From assembly GCA_003526375.1 (NCBI GenBank), contig DPDG01000024.1, forward strand, positions 1-64,000: a stretch of DNA of 64,000 nt. The letters are read 5' to 3'. The position numbers were made by a program, and so were the translations under genes. How positions within the stretch are numbered: position 1 is the stretch's first letter; each line of letters opens with the position of its first letter. Below the pieces are notes generated by a model. It searched no databases. It was not told the origin of the DNA and saw nothing but the letters and a program-made list of their open reading frames with translations. This DNA is from Lentisphaeria bacterium. Its GTDB lineage: Bacteria > Verrucomicrobiota > Lentisphaeria > Victivallales > UBA1829. This document shows, piece after piece, positions 9,267 through 18,615 of this stretch.

Positions 9267-11066
9267 ATGCAATTTGAAAACTGGAACGGCTGGATGGTTC
9301 TGTCCGGACTCGAACTGCCGCCGGACGGCGGAATCAAGGCGGAACTGTTGATGAACGGACGCTGGGAACCGGCATGCCTGTTTCCGAATCTGTCCGAAGA
9401 GATATTGTTTGAACCGAACAACAATCAGGACTGGAACTGGGCGACCGAATACCGCGGACTAGTGCCGGCAGTTTTGCTCCGGAACGACCGGGTTTACTGG
9501 AATTACTGTGTCAACTTCGCCGGAGTGCCGAAACCGGGCGGACAGTATCTGCGGATTACCCGGTTTGCGGCAGGCGGACGTGTCCTTTCCGTTTCCGAAC
9601 ATGAACTTTTCCCGGACCCGGGCAGCACCGTCATTCTGAACAACTGGCGGGAATGGGAAGGCGCCCCGGTTCATACCTGCAACGACATGGAACCGAACCG
9701 GCAGCATGATCCGGTAGACGCTGAACCGGGCTGGACAGTCGCCAACTGCACCTTCGGACAGCCCAGGCTGACTTTTTTCGGAACTGCCGAAGTGCCGCCG
9801 CTGTCCTACTGTCCCGCTCTGGACGGAGAATACGAACTGTATCTCTGCGTCAAGGAGGAACTGCTGGAATGCACGCTGGAACTGCCGGGGCAATCTGCGC
9901 CGGAATGGGTATATCTCCGCGCCGGAGTAATTCCGTTCAATAAATTCTGGAAAGAAATCCGCATCGGCCGTTATCAATTCCATAAGAATGACTGGATCAC
10001 GATCCGCCGTTCGGAAACCAGCCGCTTCAATGCCCTGCGCCGATTCGGGGATCTGTTCTATCTCAAACTGATTCCCGCTGCTTCGGCAGAACCGGTGCGG
10101 AATAATATGAAAGTGCATTGTCCGAACATCACTTTCTACAGTGAGCCGTACAGTCTGGCGTATCTGCATCTGCTTCAGAATGAAGAAATGGTGAAAACAG
10201 TTGCGGATATTTATGCTTCGCTCGGCGTCAAACGGATCGTGGCACAGATGGGACGCATTGGTTCCTTCACGCTGTATCCCAGCAAGGTCGGAGCGCGGGG
10301 ACGCGCCGGAGCCATCAAAGGGGATGACCAGCAATATTCCAACGGTGCGGAAAAAATGATGGCGCATCTGGACATTCTGGCGCTGCTGCCCAAACTTTGC
10401 CGGGAACGCGGAATTCTGTTTTCGGCAAATATGGCAATCAATTCGCCATACCGGGGCAGTCCGCTGGAAGCAAAATTTTCTATGGAGCATCCAGAATATT
10501 TTCATCATCACCTGCTGGATTTCGAACGTCCGGAGGTGGTGGACTTCGCGGCGGAACATTTCCGTGAAATGGCGGAGTATGAAATTGACGGACTGGATGT
10601 TTCGCATACCCGCTGGCCGTATTACCAGACAGCGGAATCCATCATTGCGTTTCACCGCAGAATAGTGGAAAAAATCGGCTGGAAACGCCGGAAGGAACTG
10701 GAATTGAGCATGAGCTTCACTGTTGATGATCCGGATTATTACCAGGCTGTCGAAGTGCTGCTGAAAGAAGACCTGATTGACGTGCTGACTCCGGGACGGC
10801 TGATGTGTCTGTACCCGGAAGTGAATCTGCGTCCGTACCTGGAACTGGCGCACCGGTACGGAAAGAAAGTCTATGCCCTGCTGGACGGCTGGGGATATTC
10901 ATATTCCGGAATGAATACCCAGATTCAGCCGCGCCCGAACGAATACCGCAGACTGGCGGAAACATACCTGAACCAGGGAGCGGACGGCATTTATTTTTAT
11001 CAGAGTGAACAAATTCTGAGCAATCCATTCCTGAAACGGGTGGTCCGGGAATTGAATGAGGAGTAA
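9267..11066 (+). CDS. Family-10-like TIM-barrel glycosidase-like protein with N-terminal beta domain
   Basis: A 599-residue protein with no signal peptide. Residues 1-270 look beta-rich. Residues 290-595 look like a glycosidase barrel of the GHL10 or related type: IVAQMGRIGSFTLYPSKVG, LCRERGILFSANMAINS, YEIDGLDVSHTRWPYYQ and YGKKVYALLDGWGYSY are candidate barrel strands, and GADGIYFYQSEQ is a typical last strand. A catalytic pair cannot be named with confidence (D in IDGLDVS and E in FYQSEQ are candidates). AAAGGA lies 8 bp before the ATG. Six bases separate it from the FG-GAP gene downstream, so they are likely made together. Confidence 0.6.
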   Translation: MQFENWNGWMVLSGLELPPDGGIKAELLMNGRWEPACLFPNLSEEILFEPNNNQDWNWATEYRGLVPAVLLRNDRVYWNYCVNFAGVPKPGGQYLRITRFAAGGRVLSVSEHELFPDPGSTVILNNWREWEGAPVHTCNDMEPNRQHDPVDAEPGWTVANCTFGQPRLTFFGTAEVPPLSYCPALDGEYELYLCVKEELLECTLELPGQSAPEWVYLRAGVIPFNKFWKEIRIGRYQFHKNDWITIRRSETSRFNALRRFGDLFYLKLIPAASAEPVRNNMKVHCPNITFYSEPYSLAYLHLLQNEEMVKTVADIYASLGVKRIVAQMGRIGSFTLYPSKVGARGRAGAIKGDDQQYSNGAEKMMAHLDILALLPKLCRERGILFSANMAINSPYRGSPLEAKFSMEHPEYFHHHLLDFERPEVVDFAAEHFREMAEYEIDGLDVSHTRWPYYQTAESIIAFHRRIVEKIGWKRRKELELSMSFTVDDPDYYQAVEVLLKEDLIDVLTPGRLMCLYPEVNLRPYLELAHRYGKKVYALLDGWGYSYSGMNTQIQPRPNEYRRLAETYLNQGADGIYFYQSEQILSNPFLKRVVRELNEE

Positions 11067-11072
11067 GCGGAA

Positions 11073-13748
11073 GTGAAAACGGAACAATGGATCACGGAAG
11101 GCTTCGAGGCATTCCGCCGCGGAACATTCGGGAACGGCGGGCAGAATCTCTATGTATCGGCGAAAGGCGTTCTTCAGCGCATTTACCAATATGACCTGAC
11201 CCGGAACGGCTATTTCGATCTGGTTTTTGCCAACTGCCAGAATCATCACGAATCGGCGGAAAGCTATGTCTATTCGCTGGACGGCACACGGATTTCCAAA
11301 CTGCCGGGACAAGGCGCACTCTCCGGATTTGCTGCCGATCTGGACGGCGACGGACAGCAGGAACTGGTGATTGCAGGATATTATGACATGGCGGCGCCGT
11401 ATGCCTCCACTGATATTTACTGGGGCGGCAGCGGCATCTGTTCGGAAAACTTTCACAGCCGGCTGCCAACACCCTACACGGAAGACTGCTGCGCCGGACG
11501 TTTCAACGGCAAAAATCTGACGCTCGCCTTTGCCGAACCGCTGTATCATGCAGTCCGGCTGTTCACCCGGACGGAACTCGGTTTCGAGTGGGACCGCTAT
11601 ACAGATTTTCCTGCCCAGGCGGATCTGGTCTGCGCGTGCGATCTGGATGGCGACGGCTGCGATGAACTGATTGTCCGGCTTAAAGACTCCACGGAAACCA
11701 CGGTCTACTGGGGCGGTCCGGAAGGTCTGAACCCTGAACGCAAGACGGTCTGTCCCGCCCTGCCGGATTCCGAAATTCTTCAGCCGGAAGAAGAAAAGAC
11801 TTTGCAGAGCGACATGGAGAAAAAATTCCCCGCTCCGCGGCTGCTGGAAAATGTCCGCTGGAACGGACGGAATGCCTTCACGTTGTCAACCGGAAAGAAA
11901 GTGATCTTTTATTCCGCGGCGGCAGACCGGAAGCTGGAACGAATTCTCGAACTGGAAGTGCCGATGGCGCTTTCGGTGGCAGTCGGCGATCTGGACGGCG
12001 ACGGGCTGGACGATATCGCGGTGGCGTCTCAGGTACGCAACAGCGGGAATGTCCACAAACAGAACAGTTTCGTAATCTGGAACGGTCCGGAAGGTCTCGA
12101 CCGGAAACCGCGAACCGTCATTGATACTCAGCAGGCGTGCTGTGCCGCCATTCACGGACGGCATCTGCTGTTCGGACAGGCTAGTGCGGGACGGCGTTAC
12201 ACCAATCATGCGCTGCTGTTCATCTGGCCGGATTTTGAGACGCCGCGCAAATTCAAGTCGGAAGATTCACGCCGCGCCGGATTCCTCATTCATCCGGAAG
12301 GCGAACCGGATGTGTATGTCATCAACCATTATTCCCGTTCATCCGTGGGATATGACAAGGCGTTTGTCTACACCGGCGGACCGGACGGTTTTAACCCGGA
12401 ACGGCATCTGGACGTGCCGGCATGGTGCGGAGTGGATTCGCTTTCCGCTGATCTGGATGACGATGGCTGGGCGGAACTGCTGATCGGCAACAACTCGGAA
12501 AATTCCCTGCATCTGGATCCGGGTCATCATCTGCTGCATTTCGGTCCGGAAGGATTTGAGCCGGAAAAGACACGGACGCTGAAAACGGATCTGGGCTGGG
12601 GTGTGCTTGCCGCCGATTTCAATCATGACGGATATCTGGAAATCGTAACTTCCTGCAATCACTGGGAAGATCTGCGCATCTATTACGGCAGGGACAATTA
12701 CGAACGGTATGAAGACATTCCGCTGAACGGCAAGGGAAGTCCGCGCTGGATCTGCGCCGTGGACATCAACAGAAACGGCTGGCTGGATCTGGTGATACCG
12801 CTCATCACCAGCGGACGTTCGCTCATTTTATGGGGCGGTCCGGAAGGTTTTTCGCTGGAACGTTCGCAGGAATTGTCAGTGCTGTACGGTGTCTCCGCAG
12901 CAGCTGCCGACCTGACGCATAACGGATATCCGGACATCATCATCGGCGGACATACCGAGACTCCGAAGAACGGGAAAATGATTCCGCATCATCCGCATCA
13001 CAGCTTCGTCTACATTTACTGGAACGGTCCGGAAGGATTGAGCGAAAGCCGGAAGTGCGTACTGCGCGGCGATGCGTCCTGCTCGCTGGCGGTGGCGGAC
13101 TTCAACAACGACGGCTGGCTGGACATCTTCACCGGCAGTTATCACGGAGGCAAGGACCGTGATGTGGACTCGTTTCTGTACTGGAACCGCGAAGGACAGT
13201 TTCACGAACTGGATCGTCAGCGCATTCCCACGCATTCCGCATCCGGCTGTGTTGCGGCGGACTTCAACCGCGACGGCTGGGTCGATCTGGCTGTCGCCAA
13301 CCATAAAGTGGAAGGCGATCACGCCGGATATTCGAGTGTCTGGTGGAACGGTCCGCACGGTTTCAATCCGGAGCGGCGAACCGATCTGCCTACTTTCGGT
13401 CCGCACGGCATGACTTCGGTGCAGGTCGGCAATCAGCTGGACCGTGGACCGGAAGAGTATTACGAATCCGCCCCCTGCCGGGCGGCGTTTGACTGTCAAG
13501 TGGAAAAAGCGGATTTTGAAGGCAAAATTCCGGACTCGACCTGGGTGAAGATTCATCTGCGCAGTGCCTCGTCGCCGGAAAATCTGGCGAAAGCGGAATG
13601 GCTGAAGCCGGAAGAATTTTTCTGCAGACAGGGCGATGTCATGCAGTACCGTTTGACTCTGGGCGCAGAACTTTCCCTGCGTTCTCCCCGGATCACCAAA
13701 GTTGCCATCTCTCTGAAACAGACATCTGACAGGATTGAAAAATGCTGA
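11073..13748 (+). CDS. FG-GAP/VCBS-type beta-propeller protein, ten calcium-loop repeats
   Basis: An 891-residue protein from a GTG start (GAGGAG upstream). It is made of about ten blades, each with a calcium-binding-like loop: DLTRNGYFD, DLDGDGQQE, DLDGDGCDE, DLDGDGLDD, DLDDDGWAE, DFNHDGYLE, DINRNGWLD, DLTHNGYPD, DFNNDGWLD and DFNRDGWVD. Most blades continue with a strand and a GGPEGL or NGPEGL turn. This is the integrin-alpha-like propeller fold. Such proteins are normally exported, yet no signal peptide is visible, which is odd. The last 130 residues are a separate domain with SSPENLAKAEW. The gene overlaps the PHP gene by 7 bp. Confidence 0.85.
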   Translation: MKTEQWITEGFEAFRRGTFGNGGQNLYVSAKGVLQRIYQYDLTRNGYFDLVFANCQNHHESAESYVYSLDGTRISKLPGQGALSGFAADLDGDGQQELVIAGYYDMAAPYASTDIYWGGSGICSENFHSRLPTPYTEDCCAGRFNGKNLTLAFAEPLYHAVRLFTRTELGFEWDRYTDFPAQADLVCACDLDGDGCDELIVRLKDSTETTVYWGGPEGLNPERKTVCPALPDSEILQPEEEKTLQSDMEKKFPAPRLLENVRWNGRNAFTLSTGKKVIFYSAAADRKLERILELEVPMALSVAVGDLDGDGLDDIAVASQVRNSGNVHKQNSFVIWNGPEGLDRKPRTVIDTQQACCAAIHGRHLLFGQASAGRRYTNHALLFIWPDFETPRKFKSEDSRRAGFLIHPEGEPDVYVINHYSRSSVGYDKAFVYTGGPDGFNPERHLDVPAWCGVDSLSADLDDDGWAELLIGNNSENSLHLDPGHHLLHFGPEGFEPEKTRTLKTDLGWGVLAADFNHDGYLEIVTSCNHWEDLRIYYGRDNYERYEDIPLNGKGSPRWICAVDINRNGWLDLVIPLITSGRSLILWGGPEGFSLERSQELSVLYGVSAAAADLTHNGYPDIIIGGHTETPKNGKMIPHHPHHSFVYIYWNGPEGLSESRKCVLRGDASCSLAVADFNNDGWLDIFTGSYHGGKDRDVDSFLYWNREGQFHELDRQRIPTHSASGCVAADFNRDGWVDLAVANHKVEGDHAGYSSVWWNGPHGFNPERRTDLPTFGPHGMTSVQVGNQLDRGPEEYYESAPCRAAFDCQVEKADFEGKIPDSTWVKIHLRSASSPENLAKAEWLKPEEFFCRQGDVMQYRLTLGAELSLRSPRITKVAISLKQTSDRIEKC

Positions 13749-15016
13749 ACGGCTGGAAAAAAGGCGCACTGCATACTCACAGTTTCTGGTCGGACGGCGA
13801 AGCATTTCCGGAACAGGTGGTGCTTCGTCATCTGGAACGAGGCTATGATTTTGTCTGCCTGACCGATCACAATAATCTGGGACTGGATCCGCAGCACTGG
13901 CTGTATGTGATTCAGCAGGAACAGGGACCGTTTCCGGAAGGTCTGCCCTATATCGGCGGCTGCACCTGGCAGACGGCGCTGGAACGGTATCAGACCGATT
14001 TTCCCGGAATTCCGGAAACCAAAACCATTGCCGCCAGAAAATATGTCCGCGTCCGGAGTCTCCCGGAGGTAAAGGAAATTTTCCGGGAACTGCAGAATTT
14101 TGCGGTGATCGGCGGAGAAGAACTGACCACCCGGCTGAAAACGCCGAACACCCGATATCAGCTGGACATGGGAGTCCTGAACCTGAAACAGCAGATGAAT
14201 TATCTGTCCGGCGATACACTGCCGGAAACATTGAGGCTGAACAAGGAACTTTATGACCATCTCCGCAGTCAGCAGGAACAATCCTCGCTGTTCATCGTAA
14301 ATCATCCGGGCGGATATTATTACGATCTAGCTCCGGAAGCCCTGATTGTTCAGGATGATATCCGGCATTTTGAACTCTGCAACAGCAATGTGGACGGTGC
14401 AGGCGGAGAAGGTTCGTTCCGTCATCCGCGGCTTTACGACAACGAAAAATTCTGGGATATTGTCAATGCACACCGGGCAGAGGACGGCAAGCAGCTTCTT
14501 CTGGGTGCGGCAAGCGATGATGCTCATTTCTATACTCCGGAACGGATTGATCTGCGGACCGGAGTCGGACGAGCCTGGGTCATGGTATACTGTCCCGGAG
14601 ATTTCAATGAAAACACCGTTATAGACGCGATGAACCGCGGCGATTATTATCCGACACTGGGTGTACTCTTTGAATCCATCGTGTTTGAAAACGGCACATT
14701 GCGTGTCCGGATCAAAGCGGAAAAAGACCGGAAATATACGATCCGTTTTGTCGCGACGAAACGCGGATTTTCCCGTAAAGTCAGAACACTCGATCTCACG
14801 GATGACCGGCCGCGGCCTCCGCGAACCGTTTCGCTGTACTCGGATGAAATCGGACAAACCGTATTCGAATGTTCCGGCACGGAAGCGGAATACACCATGC
14901 AGCCGGATGATCTGTACATTCGTGCGGCGGCAGTTTCCGACAAACCGGTCCGCTGCCGCAGTTCCCGGCATCCAGCCTTTGAAACAGCCTGGACACAACC
15001 ATACAAAATAAACTAA
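13742..15016 (+). CDS. PHP-domain metallohydrolase (CehA/McbA-like)
   Basis: A 424-residue protein with a polymerase-and-histidinol-phosphatase-like metal site: GALHTHSFWSDGEAFPEQV (residues 7-25), then YDFVCLTDHN near 37-46, NHPGGYYYD near 188 and GAASDDAHF near 259. These give the His and Asp ligands for two or three metal ions. CehA/McbA-type proteins hydrolyse phosphate or carbamate esters, and substrates of most members are unknown. The C-terminal 120 residues appear to be an extra beta domain. No signal peptide. The 7-bp overlap with the propeller gene implies coupled translation, unusual for two so different proteins. Confidence 0.8.
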   Translation: MLNGWKKGALHTHSFWSDGEAFPEQVVLRHLERGYDFVCLTDHNNLGLDPQHWLYVIQQEQGPFPEGLPYIGGCTWQTALERYQTDFPGIPETKTIAARKYVRVRSLPEVKEIFRELQNFAVIGGEELTTRLKTPNTRYQLDMGVLNLKQQMNYLSGDTLPETLRLNKELYDHLRSQQEQSSLFIVNHPGGYYYDLAPEALIVQDDIRHFELCNSNVDGAGGEGSFRHPRLYDNEKFWDIVNAHRAEDGKQLLLGAASDDAHFYTPERIDLRTGVGRAWVMVYCPGDFNENTVIDAMNRGDYYPTLGVLFESIVFENGTLRVRIKAEKDRKYTIRFVATKRGFSRKVRTLDLTDDRPRPPRTVSLYSDEIGQTVFECSGTEAEYTMQPDDLYIRAAAVSDKPVRCRSSRHPAFETAWTQPYKIN

Positions 15017-15050
15017 TTTTCCCGAAAAATAAAGCAAGGAGAAATTTTTC

Positions 15051-15947
15051 ATGAAAAAAGCAATCAGTGCAACCGTAACCCCGCTTAATGAGGACATGAG
15101 TCTGGACAAAGCAGGAATGCGCAATATTTTTGAACGCAATATCCGCCATGGACTGGACGGCGTTTTCCTGTTCGGCTCCATGGGCGAATGGGGCAGTTTT
15201 TTCGACGCGTTCAAGGAAGAAGCCGTTGAATATGCCGCTGAAATCATTCAGCACCGCATGGAACTGCTGGTCGGCATCAACGCGACCAGCGTGTACCGTT
15301 CGCTGGAAATCATGAACCGTTACCGCAAATATGATTTCGAAGCGTATGTTTTCATGCCGCCGGGCAAAACTTCGGCTTTGAATCCGGTCAAATCCGTCCT
15401 GAAAGTTCTGGACGCCGCGGACCGTCCGGTTTATCTGTATCACTGTCCGCCGAACAACGGAATCAATTTCTCTCTTGACGAATTCGAAACTCTTATGAAG
15501 CATCCGAATCTGAAAGGGATCAAGAATTCGTCGTCGAACATGTGGCTGCGGCGCGAACTGCTGCTTCTGCGCGAGGAAAAAGGATTCCGCACCCTGTTCT
15601 TCGAAGGACAAGAATGGGCGGCGGACGAGGCGTTGATCGCGGGCTGTGACGGCATGATCTGCGGCATGGGCGCGCTCTGTTCCAAAATGATGAAGAAACT
15701 GGCGGCATGTGTGGACGCGCATGACATTCCCGGCGCAGTGGCGGCGCAGAACAATATGATCCGGCTGTTCCACGGCGTCTACGGGCGAAATATCGGGAAC
15801 TGCTGGAACGGACAGAAGTACGCTCTGATGAAGCTGGGACTGATCTCCACGCCGCTGACCCTGGCGCAGGAGATGGATTCACTGACCGATACAGCAAAAG
15901 CAAGGATTGAGAAATGTCTTGCCGACATGAAAGAGGAGCTTGACTGA
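15051..15947 (+). CDS. Dihydrodipicolinate-synthase-family aldolase/lyase
   Basis: A 298-residue class I aldolase of the DHDPS/N-acetylneuraminate lyase family. The Schiff-base lysine is K158 in LKGIKNSS, the supporting tyrosine is Y130 in VYLYHCPP, and the carboxylate-binding loop is GSMGE (42-46) instead of the usual GTTGE or GSTGE. It therefore probably cleaves or forms a 2-oxo acid. Genuine DapA is unlikely, since the neighbours are sugar-related and no lysine-pathway gene is near; KDG-type or NeuAc-type aldolase activity fits an FCD-regulated locus better. AAGGAG lies before ATG 15051. The next gene begins 4 bp after its stop. Confidence 0.85.
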   Translation: MKKAISATVTPLNEDMSLDKAGMRNIFERNIRHGLDGVFLFGSMGEWGSFFDAFKEEAVEYAAEIIQHRMELLVGINATSVYRSLEIMNRYRKYDFEAYVFMPPGKTSALNPVKSVLKVLDAADRPVYLYHCPPNNGINFSLDEFETLMKHPNLKGIKNSSSNMWLRRELLLLREEKGFRTLFFEGQEWAADEALIAGCDGMICGMGALCSKMMKKLAACVDAHDIPGAVAAQNNMIRLFHGVYGRNIGNCWNGQKYALMKLGLISTPLTLAQEMDSLTDTAKARIEKCLADMKEELD

Positions 15948-15951
15948 AACC

Positions 15952-16755
15952 ATGAATGTGCTGGACAGTTTCTCCTGCAAAGGGAAAGTGGCCCTTGTGA
16001 CCGGCGGCGCCGGTCACAAAGGCGGGTACGGGGCACAGATTTCCGAAGCGTTATACGAGGCCGGCGCAACGGTATACGTCGCTTCCCGGAACAAGGAAAA
16101 ACTGGAAGCGTTTGCTTCACGCTTTCCCGGAATGAAAACATCGGTATTGGATCTTTCCGATGATAAATTGATCTCGTCCTGCATGGAGACCATTCTTCAG
16201 GCGGAAGGGCGTCTGGACATTCTCGTCAACAATGCGGTCCTCCGCTGCGCTTTGGAGAAATGGGATCTTCCGATGGAGACTTACGATGAAAGTTTCCATA
16301 CCAATGCATCGGGTCTTTTCCGGATCACCCGGCTTGCGGCAGAGGCCATGCGGAAACAGCGGTCCGGTTCCATCATCAACATAGCCAGTTATATGGGAAT
16401 GCTGGGACTGGATGCGGCGAACTATGCCGGAACGGGTATGCAGACGGACAGTGATGTTTTGCCGTCTCCCGCATATCACTACGAGAAAGGCGGCGTCATC
16501 AATTTCACCCGCTGGGCGGCAAGCGTGCTGGGAAAATTCAATATCCGCGTGAACTCGGTTTCTCTGGTCGGCTACTGTGCGGAATGGGAAAAAAACCCGT
16601 CGGCGTTCACCAGGAATCATGCTGCCTGCACCCTGCTGGGACGTCTTTGCAATTCAACGGACCTGAAGGGCGGCATTGTTTATCTGGCATCAGACGCCTC
16701 GTTGTTTGTCACCGGGACGAATTTAGTGATCGACGGCGGTTATTCCGCGAAATAA
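15952..16755 (+). CDS. Short-chain dehydrogenase/reductase (SDR)
   Basis: A 267-residue NAD(P)-dependent oxidoreductase. The cofactor loop is GGAGHKGGYG (18-27), DILVNNAVL follows at the usual distance, and the catalytic elements are IINIASYMG and YHYEK (Tyr-x3-Lys). It has an insertion between the serine strand and the tyrosine (NYAGTGMQTDSDVL). The C-terminal IYLASDAS-like segment and VIDGGYSAK are typical of sugar-alcohol or sugar-acid dehydrogenases. I chose ATG 15952; an in-frame TTG at 15940 would overlap the previous gene. It likely oxidises or reduces an intermediate handled by the neighbouring aldolase. Confidence 0.88.
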   Translation: MNVLDSFSCKGKVALVTGGAGHKGGYGAQISEALYEAGATVYVASRNKEKLEAFASRFPGMKTSVLDLSDDKLISSCMETILQAEGRLDILVNNAVLRCALEKWDLPMETYDESFHTNASGLFRITRLAAEAMRKQRSGSIINIASYMGMLGLDAANYAGTGMQTDSDVLPSPAYHYEKGGVINFTRWAASVLGKFNIRVNSVSLVGYCAEWEKNPSAFTRNHAACTLLGRLCNSTDLKGGIVYLASDASLFVTGTNLVIDGGYSAK

Positions 16756-16769
16756 GGAGCGCGGCTCAG

Positions 16770-17735
16770 ATGGTTTTTTCTTTATCCTATACGGAATATG
16801 ACCGGATGATTTGGGAAACGGAACTGTCGGATTTTGTGCCGGACAAGGTTTTCGACGCCCATGCCCATCTGTGGAGCGAGAAAAATGCCAATGCTTCGAC
16901 CGCGGCAAGCGTTTTGCGTTATGAGGCGGACGCCGGAACACTTTTCCGCTGGGGGAATACGGTTTTCCCGGGGAGGCAGCTTGCATTCATGATGCTGGGG
17001 TCTCCGGTCCGCGGAGTCGATTTCGAGTCGGATCGGGAGTGGTGCGTGAAGGAATCCCTGCGCTGTCCGGGTTGTGTCTGCGGTGTCCTGCTGCCACCAT
17101 GGATGGAACCGGAAAAACTGATTTCGGAATACCGGCGGCTTCATTTCAAGGCAGTCAAACCTTATTTTTCTTTTGCTGGACATGCCGCCGAAAGTCCGTT
17201 GCACGAACTGATTCCGGAACAGCTGGTCGAGGCGGCGGACCAGTGCAGTCTGGCAGTCGTGCTGCATATTGCCAAACCGGAATGTTTCAGCGATTCGGAA
17301 AATCTGCGCACGCTGGAATACTTCACCCGGAAGTATCCGCGCGTCACATGGCAGCTGGCCCATTGTGCCAGAAGTTTCAACAGCATACTGCTGGAAAAAC
17401 CCCTCCGCCGGCTGAAGGGACTGGAGCATATCTGCTACGATCTTTCGGCGGTCTGCGATGATTATTCCATGTATCTGCTGTTCCGTCATGAGAACCGTTC
17501 ACGGCTGATGTTCGGCACGGATGCGGTCGTGAACGGCGGCATGCGTGGCACTTATGCCGCATTCGGCCGGAGCTGGGGCCTCGCCGGAACGGACCGGAAC
17601 GATGCCACACTGGTCTGCTATGAGCAGATCCGCGCCATGAGACGCGCCGCCGACATGGCGGGACTTTCGCAGGATGAACTCAACGCAATATTTTATGACA
17701 ATGCGGTTGAAATTTATCGAAAGGATAAGGAATGA
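16770..17735 (+). CDS. Amidohydrolase-superfamily enzyme (Amidohydro_2-like)
   Basis: A 321-residue TIM-barrel metallohydrolase. The metal site is shown by DAHAHLW (H31, H33), a His in VVLHIAKPE, another in WQLAHCAR and Asp in MFGTDAV. This is the pattern of the Amidohydro_2 group, which includes lactonases and decarboxylases acting on sugar lactones and aromatic acids. In this context a lactonase paired with the SDR and aldolase is the simplest guess. Start: AAGGAG at 16754-16759 lies 10 bp before ATG 16770. Its stop overlaps the aldo/keto reductase start by 4 bp. Confidence 0.82.
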   Translation: MVFSLSYTEYDRMIWETELSDFVPDKVFDAHAHLWSEKNANASTAASVLRYEADAGTLFRWGNTVFPGRQLAFMMLGSPVRGVDFESDREWCVKESLRCPGCVCGVLLPPWMEPEKLISEYRRLHFKAVKPYFSFAGHAAESPLHELIPEQLVEAADQCSLAVVLHIAKPECFSDSENLRTLEYFTRKYPRVTWQLAHCARSFNSILLEKPLRRLKGLEHICYDLSAVCDDYSMYLLFRHENRSRLMFGTDAVVNGGMRGTYAAFGRSWGLAGTDRNDATLVCYEQIRAMRRAADMAGLSQDELNAIFYDNAVEIYRKDKE

Positions 17736-18604
17736 GCGTTTTTTCAAAACTGATGCTTGGGACCGTTCAATTCGGTCTGAATTACGGGGTGGCGAATACT
17801 GCCGGAAAGCCTTCGTTTGATACGGTCAAGGACATCCTGAAGACCGCATACGAGGGCGGCGTCACGACATTGGATACGGCTCCGGAATACGGCGACAGCG
17901 AAGAAGTGATCGGATGTGCGCTGAAGGAACTGGGGCTTTCCTCGAGATTTCAAGTGATCACCAAAATTCCGGGACTGCCTGCCGGAGCCGATCCGGAGCA
18001 GTTCATGGAAAACAGCATCCGGATGTCGCTTCAGCGTCTTCAGCAGAAATCCGTCGCCGCCGTACTCCTTCATGCAGAGAAAGACAGTCTGCACCTGGAC
18101 GCATTGAAAAAGCAGAAAGACAGGGGACTCACAGAATTTGCGGGGATCTCGCTGAACTTGCAAGCCCATGCGGATGACGGAGAAACAGCGGACTGCCTGC
18201 AGGTCCCGGCAAGCATCCTGGATCATCGTTTCGACCATTGTTTCGGTAAGCCGGGGCGGCATTGCTTTATCCGGGGGGCTTGTATGCAGGGAATGCTGCT
18301 TATGCCGGAGGATAAAATCTTTATCCCTGAGGTCCTGGAACGCCGCCGCCGTCTTGAAAAACTTGGAATCCCCATGGTGGAGCTGGCTCTGCGTTATCTT
18401 TTTTCCAAACCGGAAAACAAAAGCATTCTGACCGGTGTGGAGACTGTTGCGCAACTGCGGGAAAACATCCGCATTTCGCGGCTTTCGCCTTTGAATGAAA
18501 CCGACCTGAAACGGATTGACGAGATCGTGTTTCCGCCGCTGCCGGAAAACTGCGTCAGCCCGTTTTTCTGGGGCAAATATAAAAAGGAACACAATATTGC
18601 ATAA
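17732..18604 (+). CDS. Aldo/keto reductase
   Basis: A 290-residue (alpha/beta)8 NADPH-dependent oxidoreductase. It starts KLMLGTVQFGLNYGVAN. The catalytic tetrad is visible: D and Y in TLDTAPEYGDSEEVIG, K in VITKIPG and H in AAVLLHAEKD. The C-terminal SILTGVETVAQLRENI matches the family's cofactor-phosphate-binding region. It resembles the branch of short AKRs found beside sugar or inositol catabolic genes. An ATGA overlap couples it to the amidohydrolase gene. It could reduce the aldehyde released by the aldolase, but that is inference. Confidence 0.88.
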   Translation: MSVFSKLMLGTVQFGLNYGVANTAGKPSFDTVKDILKTAYEGGVTTLDTAPEYGDSEEVIGCALKELGLSSRFQVITKIPGLPAGADPEQFMENSIRMSLQRLQQKSVAAVLLHAEKDSLHLDALKKQKDRGLTEFAGISLNLQAHADDGETADCLQVPASILDHRFDHCFGKPGRHCFIRGACMQGMLLMPEDKIFIPEVLERRRRLEKLGIPMVELALRYLFSKPENKSILTGVETVAQLRENIRISRLSPLNETDLKRIDEIVFPPLPENCVSPFFWGKYKKEHNIA

Positions 18605-18615
18605 AGGAATGTACC

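Noticed and set aside
12876..14231. A 451-codon minus-strand frame across the FG-GAP and PHP genes
   Set aside because: Runs opposite two coupled genes with clear domains and is Arg/Ser/Pro-rich.
15051..15947. Calling the aldolase DapA (lysine biosynthesis)
   Set aside because: The carboxylate loop is GSMGE instead of the DapA form and all neighbours are sugar-catabolic or glycan genes; family membership is clear but lysine synthesis is not supported.
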